A program made the translations under genes and the position numbers. The notes beneath the pieces were generated by a model. It saw nothing but the letters and a program-made list of their open reading frames with translations. It searched no databases and was not told the DNA's origin. This document shows, in pieces, positions 1-7,178 of a DNA stretch of 42,858 bases; within the stretch, counting starts at the first letter, position 1, and the number at the start of each line of letters is the position of its first letter. Origin of the DNA: an uncultured Muribaculaceae bacterium (GTDB lineage Bacteria; Bacteroidota; Bacteroidia; Bacteroidales; Muribaculaceae); contig CAJTJV010000026.1 in the NCBI GenBank assembly GCA_910576775.1, positions 1 through 42,858 of the forward strand, in the 5' to 3' direction.

Positions 1-275
1 GCGTGTATCGCCTGGCAGAAGTTTATAAACTCGTCGTAGTCGTCGAAAGTGGAGAGGTCTATCCACAGGCCGCAGAGCGAGCCGTCGTTGTACTTGCCGT
101 AAGTGCCGACATACACGGAGGGTTCACCGTCGCAGTCGCTTTTGTGTTCGGCGATAGCATCTTCGAGTTCGGGCACTGTGAAGTCCAGTTCGTGGAGTCG
201 GTTAACGACTCTTGGAGTGATGTTGAGTTCTCCGAATTGTAAACGCATCTTGATTGAATTTTGAGGGTTTGACAT
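1..275 (-). CDS. ardA: ArdA-like antirestriction protein (partial, C-terminus outside window)
   Basis: Read from an ATG at 273-275 on the minus strand, the frame is open to the window edge (91 codons). After about 50 residues comes PSVYVGTYGKYNDGSLCGLWIDL followed by an acidic DDYDEF block; the motif VYVGTYGKYNDGS..G.W.DL is the signature of the ArdA family N-terminal domain. ArdA proteins mimic B-form DNA and inhibit type I restriction enzymes when a mobile element enters a new host. The roughly 50-residue extension before the ArdA motif is longer than in the enterobacterial proteins. It sits on the same strand as the other element genes to its right, separated by about 900 bp. I found no clear TAnnTTTG promoter directly upstream. 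The family call is strong; activity is inferred. Confidence 0.82.
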   Translation of the reverse strand, partial: MSNPQNSIKMRLQFGELNITPRVVNRLHELDFTVPELEDAIAEHKSDCDGEPSVYVGTYGKYNDGSLCGLWIDLSTFDDYDEFINFCQAIH

Positions 276-395
276 GATGATTGTTTTTGAAGTTTTACAC
301 TGCCCCCAAAGTGCCTCCTGGCGGATAATGAGGCAAGGGTCGGAGGAATTTTACTACCCGTAGGCGTGGAGAAAATTCAGCCGATGTATTTACCC

Positions 396-425
396 TTGAC
401 GTTCCGCAGGGAGTTAATAACTTTG
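396..425 (+). promoter_or_regulatory. Bacteroidetes-type promoter into the 430-1050 region
   Basis: TTG at 396-398, 19 bp, then TAACTTTG at 418-425 matches the -33/-7 consensus of the Bacteroidetes primary sigma factor. No ORF of quality follows, so the product would be an untranslated RNA or this is a chance match. Confidence 0.5.
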
Positions 426-1049
426 CGGCGTAAAACTCAACCAATCATCGTGTCCTCAAAATGCCAAGATGCGGTTACAGGAGAGCTTGACTCACGCAGA
501 GCGGTATGCCGCAACGAACCTGCCGGACTTCGTGCCCGACCGAAGATGCCGCCGACGGAAAGCGCACGGTGATCCCGGATAGTCGGCACTGACGGAAAAG
601 CAAGTACACCGGCGGCGGTGCCGTCGTGGATAGCCCCGTAACGTCGGCAACTGCGACACCGAATTGCAAGGCGATGCCACCGGCGAGGCAGCCCTACCGC
701 AAGCTGCACGGCACTGCGATTGCTCCGCCGCATAGCTATGTACTCCGGGGTTCGTACCCGAGGCAGACCGGCCAACCGCAGAATAGAGAAACACACCGCC
801 CGGGCAGTCACCGCTGAAAATGAGTTGCACGATGTTCCGGCGACCGCGCAGCGGCCAACTGCGGAGTATGGGCCAGGCACCCGGCGCATCATCGTGGATT
901 GCTACTCCGAACAACAGGCAATTTCGCCGCTTCGCCAATGAAGCCGTGCTGTTCACCACGACAACCTATGCAAGGCGCACCCGTTTTCCGTCGGGGCTGA
1001 CCCCTCCCTCTCTCCCTCGGGTTGCTCCGCAAGGGGCGGCTCTTTGTAC

Positions 1050-1095
1050 CGCTGAAAAAACAAAATCCGCCTACGCCTCACGCGCAAGCGGATTT
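1050..1095 (-). terminator. Rho-independent terminator of the 1174-2142 minus-strand genes
   Basis: Arms AAATCCGC at 1063-1070 and GCGGATTT at 1088-1095 are perfectly complementary. On the minus strand the hairpin is followed by TGTTTTTT, placing it directly downstream of the 1174-1608 gene. Confidence 0.7.
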
Positions 1096-1173
1096 CTCTA
1101 ACTTCAAAATCTGAATATGACCTGCGGCCTCGCGGTCGCAATTAGCCTGTGGTTGGGATTGGGAATATCTTTG

Positions 1174-1608
1174 TCATTCAGCCGAGATATGACACTCGAC
1201 AAGTGATTTGAGGGCGACGTGGGAGATTTCATAGAAAAATCCCGCGCCGTCGCCGTCGGGCAGACCGCATCGGTGCTCCACCTTTACCTTTGGGAAAGGC
1301 GGCTCTTTCGAGCCGATGAGCCAGCACCTGCCGTTGACATCGGTAACGGCAAAACCGAGTTTGAGGTGGATAGGGAGCAGTTCGTGTGTAAGGAATTTCA
1401 AGGTGGCGGTGTCTTGGAAAGAGCCGCCCTCTCTCTCGGTCACGCAACTGCACTGCGCATCATCGAAAACCCCGACAGCCGAAAGTGCTGTCAACACCGG
1501 CACCGGCATACGGCAGATGCCGTGCAGGTCGACCCTGCGCGGCAGGTGGCGGCAGTCAAGCCAATGTATGGCCTTGACGCCGGGAAGTATTTGTCGGGAG
1601 GTTTTCAT
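1174..1608 (-). CDS. Conserved hypothetical protein of the mobile element
   Basis: 144 residues beginning MKTSRQILPGVKAIHWLDCR, without signal peptide or membrane segment. It is rich in Cys and His (for example a CRMP segment, VFDDAQCSCV and VEHRCGLPDG) and has alternating hydrophobic/polar stretches suggesting a beta-rich fold. I do not recognise a named domain. It follows the 1672-2142 gene by 63 bp on the same strand and ends just before a clear terminator, so the two probably form one transcript. The sequence feels like genes seen beside phage structural or conjugation modules in Bacteroidales, but that is memory, not something shown here. The opposite-strand frame at 1219-1683 is the shadow of this gene. 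Confidence 0.65.
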   Translation of the reverse strand: MKTSRQILPGVKAIHWLDCRHLPRRVDLHGICRMPVPVLTALSAVGVFDDAQCSCVTEREGGSFQDTATLKFLTHELLPIHLKLGFAVTDVNGRCWLIGSKEPPFPKVKVEHRCGLPDGDGAGFFYEISHVALKSLVECHISAE

Positions 1609-1671
1609 ACTGAATTATGCTGTGGGGCGGACAAAACGGACACTTCCGTTTTTATGCCCCTGAAATCGGGA

Positions 1672-2142
1672 TTATTTTTGTGAACTTTTCTTGCGTCGGT
1701 CGATGCGCCGGTATATGTCGCGCTTGCGTTGGTAGCGTTTGGCAATGGCGTTCCAGTTCTTCTCGGTCAGCTCAATGCCGTGCTTCTCCATAAAGGCATA
1801 AATGAGGTGATCCTGCCTTTGGAACACCGATGCGAAACGGTGGAGCGACTGCCACATCGAAATGTCGAAGCGGTTGCGTATGCAAGCGACGAGGGCATCA
1901 CGCGCTTTCGGGGGCAGGTAGTAATAGCTCCGTGTGTCCTTGTTGCGGAAATTCGGCAGCTCGATAGCGAGCTTGCCGTCGCCCCCGAAGTCCGGCACAT
2001 AGTCCGGCGGCGGTGTCTGCAAGAATTGTTCGAGCAGCCCCGACTCAATCGACCCACGGGTAAGCCGTACCGGGTCGGTGCCGCCCTGTTCGTGACGGAA
2101 CCATTGCGCGAGATAGTCTTCGAGTTCGATGTAAAGGAGCAT
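1672..2142 (-). CDS. Hypothetical protein with basic C-terminus (mobile element)
   Basis: 156 residues. The N-terminal part is acidic and aromatic (MLLYIELEDYLAQWFRHEQ), the middle contains a YYYLPPKARDAL segment, and the last 35 residues are strongly basic (KRYQRKRDIYRRIDRRKKSSQK), as expected of a nucleic-acid-binding tail. No named family recognised. A promoter in the right orientation lies 25-55 bp upstream (2167-2197), which supports expression from here and the chosen start. It is the first gene of a probable two-gene unit with 1174-1608. Confidence 0.65.
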   Translation of the reverse strand: MLLYIELEDYLAQWFRHEQGGTDPVRLTRGSIESGLLEQFLQTPPPDYVPDFGGDGKLAIELPNFRNKDTRSYYYLPPKARDALVACIRNRFDISMWQSLHRFASVFQRQDHLIYAFMEKHGIELTEKNWNAIAKRYQRKRDIYRRIDRRKKSSQK

Positions 2143-2166
2143 AGAGAAATGGCGTATTTATATATG

Positions 2167-2197
2167 CAAAGTTACTCAAATTCAAGCAAGTAGACAA
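2167..2197 (-). promoter_or_regulatory. Promoter of the 2142-1174 transcript
   Basis: On the minus strand TTG (complement of 2195-2197), 20 bp, then TAACTTTG (complement of 2167-2174); the start codon of the 1672-2142 gene follows 25 bp later. Confidence 0.55.
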
Positions 2198-2260
2198 CGA
2201 TTTGACGCTTGCTTAAAGAGTGACAATCAGGGATTTGGAGTGATAAAGCGGTACTTAGGA

Positions 2261-2280
2261 GGCGAGCCATGGCGAGCCAT
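2261..2280. repeat. Tandem 10-bp duplication GGCGAGCCAT x2
   Basis: Two perfect adjacent copies at 2261-2270 and 2271-2280, lying at the edge of the origin-like region. Confidence 0.8.
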
Positions 2281-2330
2281 TCGGCCTGTAAGGGCAACAA
2301 ATGGAAATGGAGAGGGCATATCCCCCCGGG

Positions 2331-2612
2331 GGTGACAGCGTTGACACTGTTGACACAGCGGCGAGCCGCAAGGAAACAGGCTGTAAAGGCCGCTTATATA
2401 CAAATACTTATCTCTTTTTGAAATAAAAAAGAGTAATGAATATAAGTGGCAAGGAAGTGTCAACCGTTGGCTATGAAAATCTGCGAATTTTCGGAAATGG
2501 CTACCGTTGTCAACGATTGTCAACCGTGCGGTTATGGATTAAGACGTTGATTAACAAGGAGTGCTATGCCGTCAACGCTGTCAATCCGTGAACGCCGCCT
2601 TTTGCAGTCAAC
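2331..2612. repeat. Iteron-like cluster, candidate replication origin of the element
   Basis: GTTGACA occurs at 2340-2346 and 2349-2355 in a 9-bp tandem register that also includes GGTGACAGC at 2331-2339. The inverted form TGTCAAC occurs at 2458-2464, 2508-2514 and 2518-2524, with near copies at 2571-2576 and 2579-2585 and GTCAAC at 2607-2612. Between the two orientations lies an AT-rich stretch (about 2394-2455) containing a CTCTTTTT/AAAAAGAG hairpin. Iterons flanking an AT-rich block next to a primase-helicase gene is the usual layout of a plasmid- or phage-type origin; function is inferred. Confidence 0.5.
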
Positions 2613-2625
2613 TGCAAAAAAGGAG

Positions 2626-2659
2626 AAAAAATTAAAGGCCAACATCGTTGTTGACCTTT
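2626..2659 (-). terminator. Rho-independent terminator of the primase operon
   Basis: Eleven-base arms at 2634-2644 and 2649-2659 around TCGT. The single mismatch becomes a G-U pair only when read on the minus strand, and there the hairpin is followed by AATTTTTT. It lies 28 bp after the primase-helicase stop. Confidence 0.75.
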
Positions 2660-2686
2660 ATAAGCCGGGATAATGTTGCCGCCGCA

Positions 2687-5600
2687 TCAAAATGGAGCAT
2701 CTTCATCGCCGGTGGAGCTGAAAAGCGATTGAGGCTTCGGCGGAGCCGGAGCAACAACAGCCACAGCGGCTGCGTCCTCGTCGATTTCCTCCGTTTCGGT
2801 CATCACCTCGGTTTCGAGAGTCAGGCCGAACTCCTGTTTAAGTATCGAATAATCGAAGCACAGCGCTTTCGGGCGGTTGACTTTCTGCTTGCGCACCTGC
2901 TGGCCGTTGACCGACTCGAAAGTGTAGTCGGGCGTTCCCTGCGGAGTGAGCAGCACGAAGCGGTCTTGTTTGAGGCCCAGGAACGCCGGGTGCGATTTGA
3001 GATAGGATAAAGTGGTGGACCAGTTGGAGCGGTTGGCCGTAAGGTTCGCTCCACGTCCGCCGCTGAAAAGAGCCGACACCGCCGGGGCGTTGAGATAAAG
3101 GATTGGCTTCGCCTCGGCGAAGATCATATCCTCGTCCATAGAGATAGCGCGGAAGCGCTGTTGATACTTGATGCGGTAATGCGCTTTCTCGACGCACCGC
3201 CCCGAAGTCTGCAAGCCTTGCAGGTCGTTCCAGAAATTGGCGACCTCCGACGACTCCCTGGCATATTCGTTTTGGTTGCGCATACCGTCGATAGCGCAGT
3301 CGAACAGGTCTGCATAGCTGAAAGGCAGCTCGATAGCTGTTTCGAGGGCCCGGAAAGTGGCGAGCGGTATCACCCAGTTGCCGAAGATGCGGTCGTGCAG
3401 CTGCTCGTCCTTGACACGGGCTGCAAGCTCGCTTTTTGTTAGCGAGTATGCCTGTGGGAAATTCTTCTCGAACAGCGGACGCTGCGAGAGGATTTCGACG
3501 GCAAGGTGCGTCAGCCCCATATTGCAGAGCGCGACAAGTTCCTCGTACTTCTTGCGTTCCTCCTGTGTGAACGATGTTTTGGTGAAAGCGAGGAATATCA
3601 GTCGCGTAAAGAGCGCCATGTCCTGTGTGGGCTTGTCCTGGCCGCACAGCGCAAGGCCGGTCGATACAATGGTCTGCGCCGCCATTCCGTCGGTGTTGGT
3701 GTTCTTCTTGGTCTGACCGCCGCCACCCCATACACCTTTGAGGTAAGCTATCTTGCGCACGTCGAGGTCGTTCTTGTATTCATCGAATACAACGAGCGTG
3801 TTCACCGCTTGCGAAACGCGGTCGTTCATCGCCGGAATTGAGGTTACGCCGAGGTTCGGAGGGTCGATGCCGTGGACGAAAAAAGATTGGAGGCAGGTGG
3901 CGAGCGTTGTCTTGCCCGTGCCTTTCTCGCCGAAAAGGTTTAGAATTGGGAAATGGCGTGTGCGCCGGAAGATGATGTCACGGAACAGGCACGAGAAAAG
4001 GTAGCATAAGGCTACCCGTGCGTTGTCACCGAACACGTCCGTAAGTTTTGATGCGAAGTCGGCGAGCCTCACTCCCGATGTGTTCTCGTGTACCATAAGC
4101 CGCTCGAACTGGTATATCTCGGGATTGTTGCGGTACATCTTTGATGTGGCCGGAATATAGTATGTATGGCCGTTGCAGTCGCGTATGATGCCGAGGTCGT
4201 CGACACGGCGGAAGTGGCCGTCGAGCAGTATGCCGTTGCCAAAGGCGAAAAACTCCCCGGCATTATCCCAGCCCAACTTGCGGATACGCTCGGCGGAGTC
4301 GGTCTTGGCATAGGTGTATTCCTTTACGTTGTTGAGCTTGTCGATCTTGGCTCGCCACACGAAGTTGCCGAGCGAGCCTACACGTTGCTGAAACGTCGAG
4401 AGCGAGCACAGCTCGGCCTCGGTCAGCTCGATAATGCGCGACTGCCCGAATTTGTTCTTCATCTGGAAGATACGGGTGCCGTTCCTTTCGTCCTGAATAT
4501 GGTAAAGCGGTTCGAGTATGAAATTGGAGAGTCGGGTCGGCTCGTCGTCGCCGTCGAAAGTGAAATAGCAATTATCGCGTATAGTAAGGTTGAATTGGCG
4601 CAGAAGCTCGATGTCGCGCTCCCGTTCATTCTTCGGCGATGCAGCGGCTTTCTGCCGCGCCTCCCCTTTGGAACGGGTCAGTGCGTCGCGCCACAGCTTC
4701 ACCTTGCCGTGTATCTTGGCAAGCTGCTCGATGCAGGTATCGAGCACGAGCGCGTCCTTGACGTGGCGCAGAAGCTCCGCTATCTCGGCCACGCACTTGC
4801 GCTGCTCCACGAGGGAGTCGGCGGTGGCGAAGCGTTTCTCCGCGAGCCACACGACAAAAGGCTTTTCCTCAATAGAAGAATAGATCTCTTTGGAGAGAAT
4901 ATAGCTGTCGGCGTCCTGTTTGCCGACGGAGGCTATCTTCCTACGCCGCTCAAAGTCGCTTATGCCGTCGGCTTCGAGGGCTTCGATTTCAAAATCGAAC
5001 AGCGGCACATACACGTCGCGGAAGTCGGCAGGTAGCTGCCTTACCGTGACATCGAAGCCGAGCTGCACGGCACGTTTGCCGTTATCCATTACGGCTACGA
5101 AGCCGGGGCCGTAAGCCTCACCCTCTTTCGGAGGGTCGGAGTCCGGGATAAAGCATAGCGACCGGGTATGCTTTTTCAGTTGCTCGAATTGCCTGTCGCT
5201 CCACGCCGTTCCGAGGGTTGCCACGGTGTTCAAAATCCCGACCGACTGCAAGCGCAGCACGTCGGGCGCACCCTCCACGATGTTGAACAGCCCGGCCTCG
5301 CGGCAACGGCTCGCCCTGTCGAGTCCGAACACGGTATCGCTCTTTGTGAAAATGTCCGAGTTTATGGAGTTCATATACTTGGCGGTCTTCTTGCTATTGC
5401 CAAAGTACCGCCCGGTGAACGCCACGACTCGCCCGATGCGGTCGCGTATGGGTATCATCACTCGCTCGCGGAACATCGCATAGGCTCTGCCGTCCTCCGA
5501 GCGCCGCAGCAGCCCCGACTGGAAAAGCAGATCCTCGGGCAAGGCTCTGCTTTTGCAGTAGTCGATAAATGCGCGGCTGTCCTTCGGGGCATAGCCTATG

Positions 5601-6070
5601 CCGGAGGTGTCGCAAAATTCCTCGTTCCACCTGCTGTAAGTATAATCCCTGGCCGCTCTCGCCTCGTCGTCCATTTGCAGACGGAGCTGTGAGGTGAAGA
5701 ATTGATGCGCCGCCGACAACACGGCAAAAAGAGCCTCGCGCTTTTTGGCGGCTTGCAGCTGTTCCTCGTTCTGCTCCGTCCGGGTGTATTCTATGGTGAT
5801 GTTGTGGCTACGGGCCAAAAACTCGACCGCCCCGTAGAAGTCCAGCCCCTCTTTCTCCATTGTGAACTGTATGCCGTCGCCGCCCTTGCGGCAGCTGTGG
5901 CAGTAGCAAAGGTTCTTTGCCGGAGATACGGAGAAAGAGGCTGTTCTTTCGGAATGGAACGGGCACAGCCCGAAAAACTCCGAGCCGTGGCGCCGGAGTT
6001 CCGTGTAAGGCTTGACAACATCTGCGATGTCAAGCTCCCTGACACGTTGTACGGTAGTTTCGCTAATCAT
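2687..6070 (-). CDS. CHC2 zinc-finger primase-helicase fusion
   Basis: 1127 residues. The N-terminus is a DnaG-type zinc finger (C36, H39, C57, C60 in a CPFH...CHSC pattern). It is followed by a DnaG-like catalytic core with a Toprim-like VEGAPDV near residue 263 and FIPDSD further on. The C-terminal half has a Walker A GEKGTGKTT near residue 712 and a Walker B LVVFDEY, so one protein should both prime and unwind, as in phage P4 alpha-type replication proteins. After a Pro/Ala-rich linker it ends in GDEDAPF, which resembles the acidic tip of single-stranded-DNA-binding proteins. It overlaps the upstream HTH gene by ATGA and is followed by a terminator and an iteron-like region. This is probably the replication initiator/replisome protein of the element. 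The long opposite-strand frames here are shadows. Confidence 0.9.
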   Translation of the reverse strand: MISETTVQRVRELDIADVVKPYTELRRHGSEFFGLCPFHSERTASFSVSPAKNLCYCHSCRKGGDGIQFTMEKEGLDFYGAVEFLARSHNITIEYTRTEQNEEQLQAAKKREALFAVLSAAHQFFTSQLRLQMDDEARAARDYTYSRWNEEFCDTSGIGYAPKDSRAFIDYCKSRALPEDLLFQSGLLRRSEDGRAYAMFRERVMIPIRDRIGRVVAFTGRYFGNSKKTAKYMNSINSDIFTKSDTVFGLDRASRCREAGLFNIVEGAPDVLRLQSVGILNTVATLGTAWSDRQFEQLKKHTRSLCFIPDSDPPKEGEAYGPGFVAVMDNGKRAVQLGFDVTVRQLPADFRDVYVPLFDFEIEALEADGISDFERRRKIASVGKQDADSYILSKEIYSSIEEKPFVVWLAEKRFATADSLVEQRKCVAEIAELLRHVKDALVLDTCIEQLAKIHGKVKLWRDALTRSKGEARQKAAASPKNERERDIELLRQFNLTIRDNCYFTFDGDDEPTRLSNFILEPLYHIQDERNGTRIFQMKNKFGQSRIIELTEAELCSLSTFQQRVGSLGNFVWRAKIDKLNNVKEYTYAKTDSAERIRKLGWDNAGEFFAFGNGILLDGHFRRVDDLGIIRDCNGHTYYIPATSKMYRNNPEIYQFERLMVHENTSGVRLADFASKLTDVFGDNARVALCYLFSCLFRDIIFRRTRHFPILNLFGEKGTGKTTLATCLQSFFVHGIDPPNLGVTSIPAMNDRVSQAVNTLVVFDEYKNDLDVRKIAYLKGVWGGGGQTKKNTNTDGMAAQTIVSTGLALCGQDKPTQDMALFTRLIFLAFTKTSFTQEERKKYEELVALCNMGLTHLAVEILSQRPLFEKNFPQAYSLTKSELAARVKDEQLHDRIFGNWVIPLATFRALETAIELPFSYADLFDCAIDGMRNQNEYARESSEVANFWNDLQGLQTSGRCVEKAHYRIKYQQRFRAISMDEDMIFAEAKPILYLNAPAVSALFSGGRGANLTANRSNWSTTLSYLKSHPAFLGLKQDRFVLLTPQGTPDYTFESVNGQQVRKQKVNRPKALCFDYSILKQEFGLTLETEVMTETEEIDEDAAAVAVVAPAPPKPQSLFSSTGDEDAPF

Positions 6071-6270
6071 AATCTGCTCGCTTTATCCCAGCAGTCGATT
6101 ATCGCCCTGCCGGTGTATTTGAGGCGCGCCCGGTTGCCGGGATTGACAGGTTCAATCAGGCCGAGGGAGCGCATTTTTCGTAAAGTCTTGTGACACACGC
6201 CAAGTTCGGCACAAGTTCTCTTAACCGAAAATACACCTTCGGGGTCACAGGTAGGTCTTGTTTCAATCAT
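6067..6270 (-). CDS. Small MerR/HTH_17-type DNA-binding protein
   Basis: 67 residues from an ATG at 6268-6270. The segment FSVKRTCAELGVCHKTLRKM followed by RARLKYTGRAIIDCW has the form of the excisionase-type helix-turn-helix plus wing: conserved start of the helix, 'G.i.pv.....r.kY....i..cw'. The start overlaps the upstream stop (ATGA), and its own stop overlaps the primase ATG, so it is translationally coupled on both sides. This start was chosen over the longer frame reaching 6585 because that extension runs antiparallel to a better gene frame. Candidate recombination directionality factor or replication regulator. Confidence 0.75.
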   Translation of the reverse strand: MIETRPTCDPEGVFSVKRTCAELGVCHKTLRKMRSLGLIEPVNPGNRARLKYTGRAIIDCWDKASRL

Positions 6271-6518
6271 CTTGCGGCACACATTTCCGGCTCGTCCGGC
6301 ACAAAAATAGTGTGTCCGGCCTCGCTCTCTATTATCTCTTTGGCCTCCGCAGGTATGCGGCAGGCCATACATTTCCAGTTGAAGAAAGTTTGCCGTTTCA
6401 CCTTGAAGCGGCGTATAACGGCGGTTACGAACTCGACCCTCTCCCAGTAGGTGAGGGTGTCGAGAAAGGCATTGAGCTGCCCTGCCTCCCGATGCTTTAT
6501 ATCGTTGTTGGTATTCAT
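6267..6518 (-). CDS. Small hypothetical protein with possible HTH (mobile element)
   Basis: 83 residues. The segment FKVKRQTFFNWKCMACRIPAEAKEIIE looks like the recognition half of a Cro/XRE-like helix-turn-helix ('k..t..nW..g...p..a...I'). The N-terminus (LNAFLDTLTYWERVEFVTAVI) is helical and amphipathic. It starts 2 bp after the stop of the 6521-6727 gene and overlaps the next one by ATGA, so it is embedded in a coupled operon. Not a family I can name; DNA binding is a moderate inference. Confidence 0.65.
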   Translation of the reverse strand: MNTNNDIKHREAGQLNAFLDTLTYWERVEFVTAVIRRFKVKRQTFFNWKCMACRIPAEAKEIIESEAGHTIFVPDEPEMCAAR

Positions 6519-6520
6519 AT

Positions 6521-6727
6521 TCAGATTTGCTTGTTCCAGAATTTGAGTATTTCGCTGCCGAGATAATACTTAACGGCTCTGCCACCGCGTCGATGCCAAC
6601 CGCATTTAATCTCGCAGGTGTTATGGGTGTACTTATATAGCGAGTCGCGGTGAATTTGCAGCAGCTCGCACGTTTCCTTGATTGAATATTTGGCAGTAAG
6701 GACTACCAGAGGCTCCTTTGCTGTCAT
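6521..6727 (-). CDS. Excisionase-like helix-turn-helix protein
   Basis: 68 residues. YSIKETCELLQIHRDSLYKYT followed by a basic segment (KCGWHRRGGRAVKYY) and GSEILKFW is typical of the HTH_17/MerR-like excisionase fold widespread in Bacteroidetes mobile elements. Such proteins bind attachment sites or regulate element genes. It overlaps the upstream XRE-like gene by ATGA (6724-6727). Confidence 0.75.
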   Translation of the reverse strand: MTAKEPLVVLTAKYSIKETCELLQIHRDSLYKYTHNTCEIKCGWHRRGGRAVKYYLGSEILKFWNKQI

Positions 6728-6966
6728 GTCGGTTCTTCGTTAGAGGGTACGTTTCCGACCTCGTCTGCCGGAAATAGTTCATCGACAGGTACATTAAGGA
6801 TTGCAGAAATACGTTCTTTTGCTTTGGCATTCGGTACCTGAACACCCGAAAGCCATTGACGCACGGTTGATAGTTCACGGCAGGTTGCTTCTGCAATCTC
6901 TGCTATGAACACCTGCGCCGGGCTTGGTTGCTCTTTGGCTTGTTGGTAGAGTTCTTTAAGAGTCAT
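6724..6966 (-). CDS. XRE/Cro-like helix-turn-helix regulator, first gene of the primase operon
   Basis: 80 residues. FIAEIAEATCRELSTVRQWLSGVQVPNAKAKERISAIL carries the helix-turn-helix ('I a..t......TVr.Wl.G...P....r..I...l'), followed by a short acidic tail. It starts 19 bp from the inner operator repeat at 6985-6996 and is transcribed away from the 7179-7685 repressor-like gene. The arrangement resembles a phage Cro-like gene heading the replication operon: five genes follow each other with ATGA overlaps or 2-bp gaps down to the primase-helicase. Confidence 0.78.
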   Translation of the reverse strand: MTLKELYQQAKEQPSPAQVFIAEIAEATCRELSTVRQWLSGVQVPNAKAKERISAILNVPVDELFPADEVGNVPSNEEPT

Positions 6967-6984
6967 ATTGTATTATTTTGAAAG

Positions 6985-7165
6985 TTTAGTAATTTTAACA
7001 TTCAAGAAGAAAATTATTGCACCAATATATTTGTAATAATAGGCAATAATTGTTACCTTTGCATATCGGATTTAGTTATTGGCTAAACGATGTAAAGGTA
7101 GTTTAGTTGCAAATGTACTAAATATTACGCAATATTAGTAATTATATTGCGTGAAAATTACTAAA
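6985..7165. promoter_or_regulatory. Divergent control region with nested inverted repeats
   Basis: TTTAGTAATTTT at 6985-6996 and its exact reverse complement at 7154-7165 bracket the region, each 14-18 bp from one of the two divergent start codons. Inside lies ACGCAATAT (7127-7135), 8 bp, then ATATTGCGT (7144-7152). These are probable operators for one or both neighbouring HTH proteins. Confidence 0.65.
7030..7061 (+). promoter_or_regulatory. Promoter of the 7179-7685 regulator
   Basis: TTTG at 7030-7033, 20 bp, TACCTTTG at 7054-7061: a near-perfect Bacteroidetes promoter. The predicted leader of about 110 nt passes through the inner operator. Confidence 0.65.
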
Positions 7166-7178
7166 ACATCTTAAAGTT

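Larger units (their letters stand above)
276..1173. other. Long region without a convincing gene; possible structured transcript
   Basis: Between the ardA start and the next gene there are overlapping open frames on both strands, none with recognisable protein features; they look like a by-product of high GC content. A good Bacteroidetes-type promoter at 396-425 points right into this region. Short complementary segments are visible, for example CACCG/CGGTG at 611-623 and GCCGAC/GTCGGC near 550-588. The right end is closed by a hairpin at 1063-1095. See the findings for the non-coding RNA idea. Confidence 0.45.

Noticed and set aside
3..242. Plus-strand ORF of 79 codons at the left edge
   Set aside because: Shadow of the minus-strand ArdA-like frame, which has clear family motifs.
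747..770. tRNA T-arm-like sequence around GGGGTTCGTACCC
   Set aside because: The stem is only 4 bp and out of register with a T loop; no other tRNA parts are nearby.
437..959. Overlapping minus-strand ORFs of 151 and 155 codons, and plus-strand ORFs in the same region
   Set aside because: Arg/Ser/Pro-rich translations in several frames at once without domain features; typical of GC-rich non-coding DNA.
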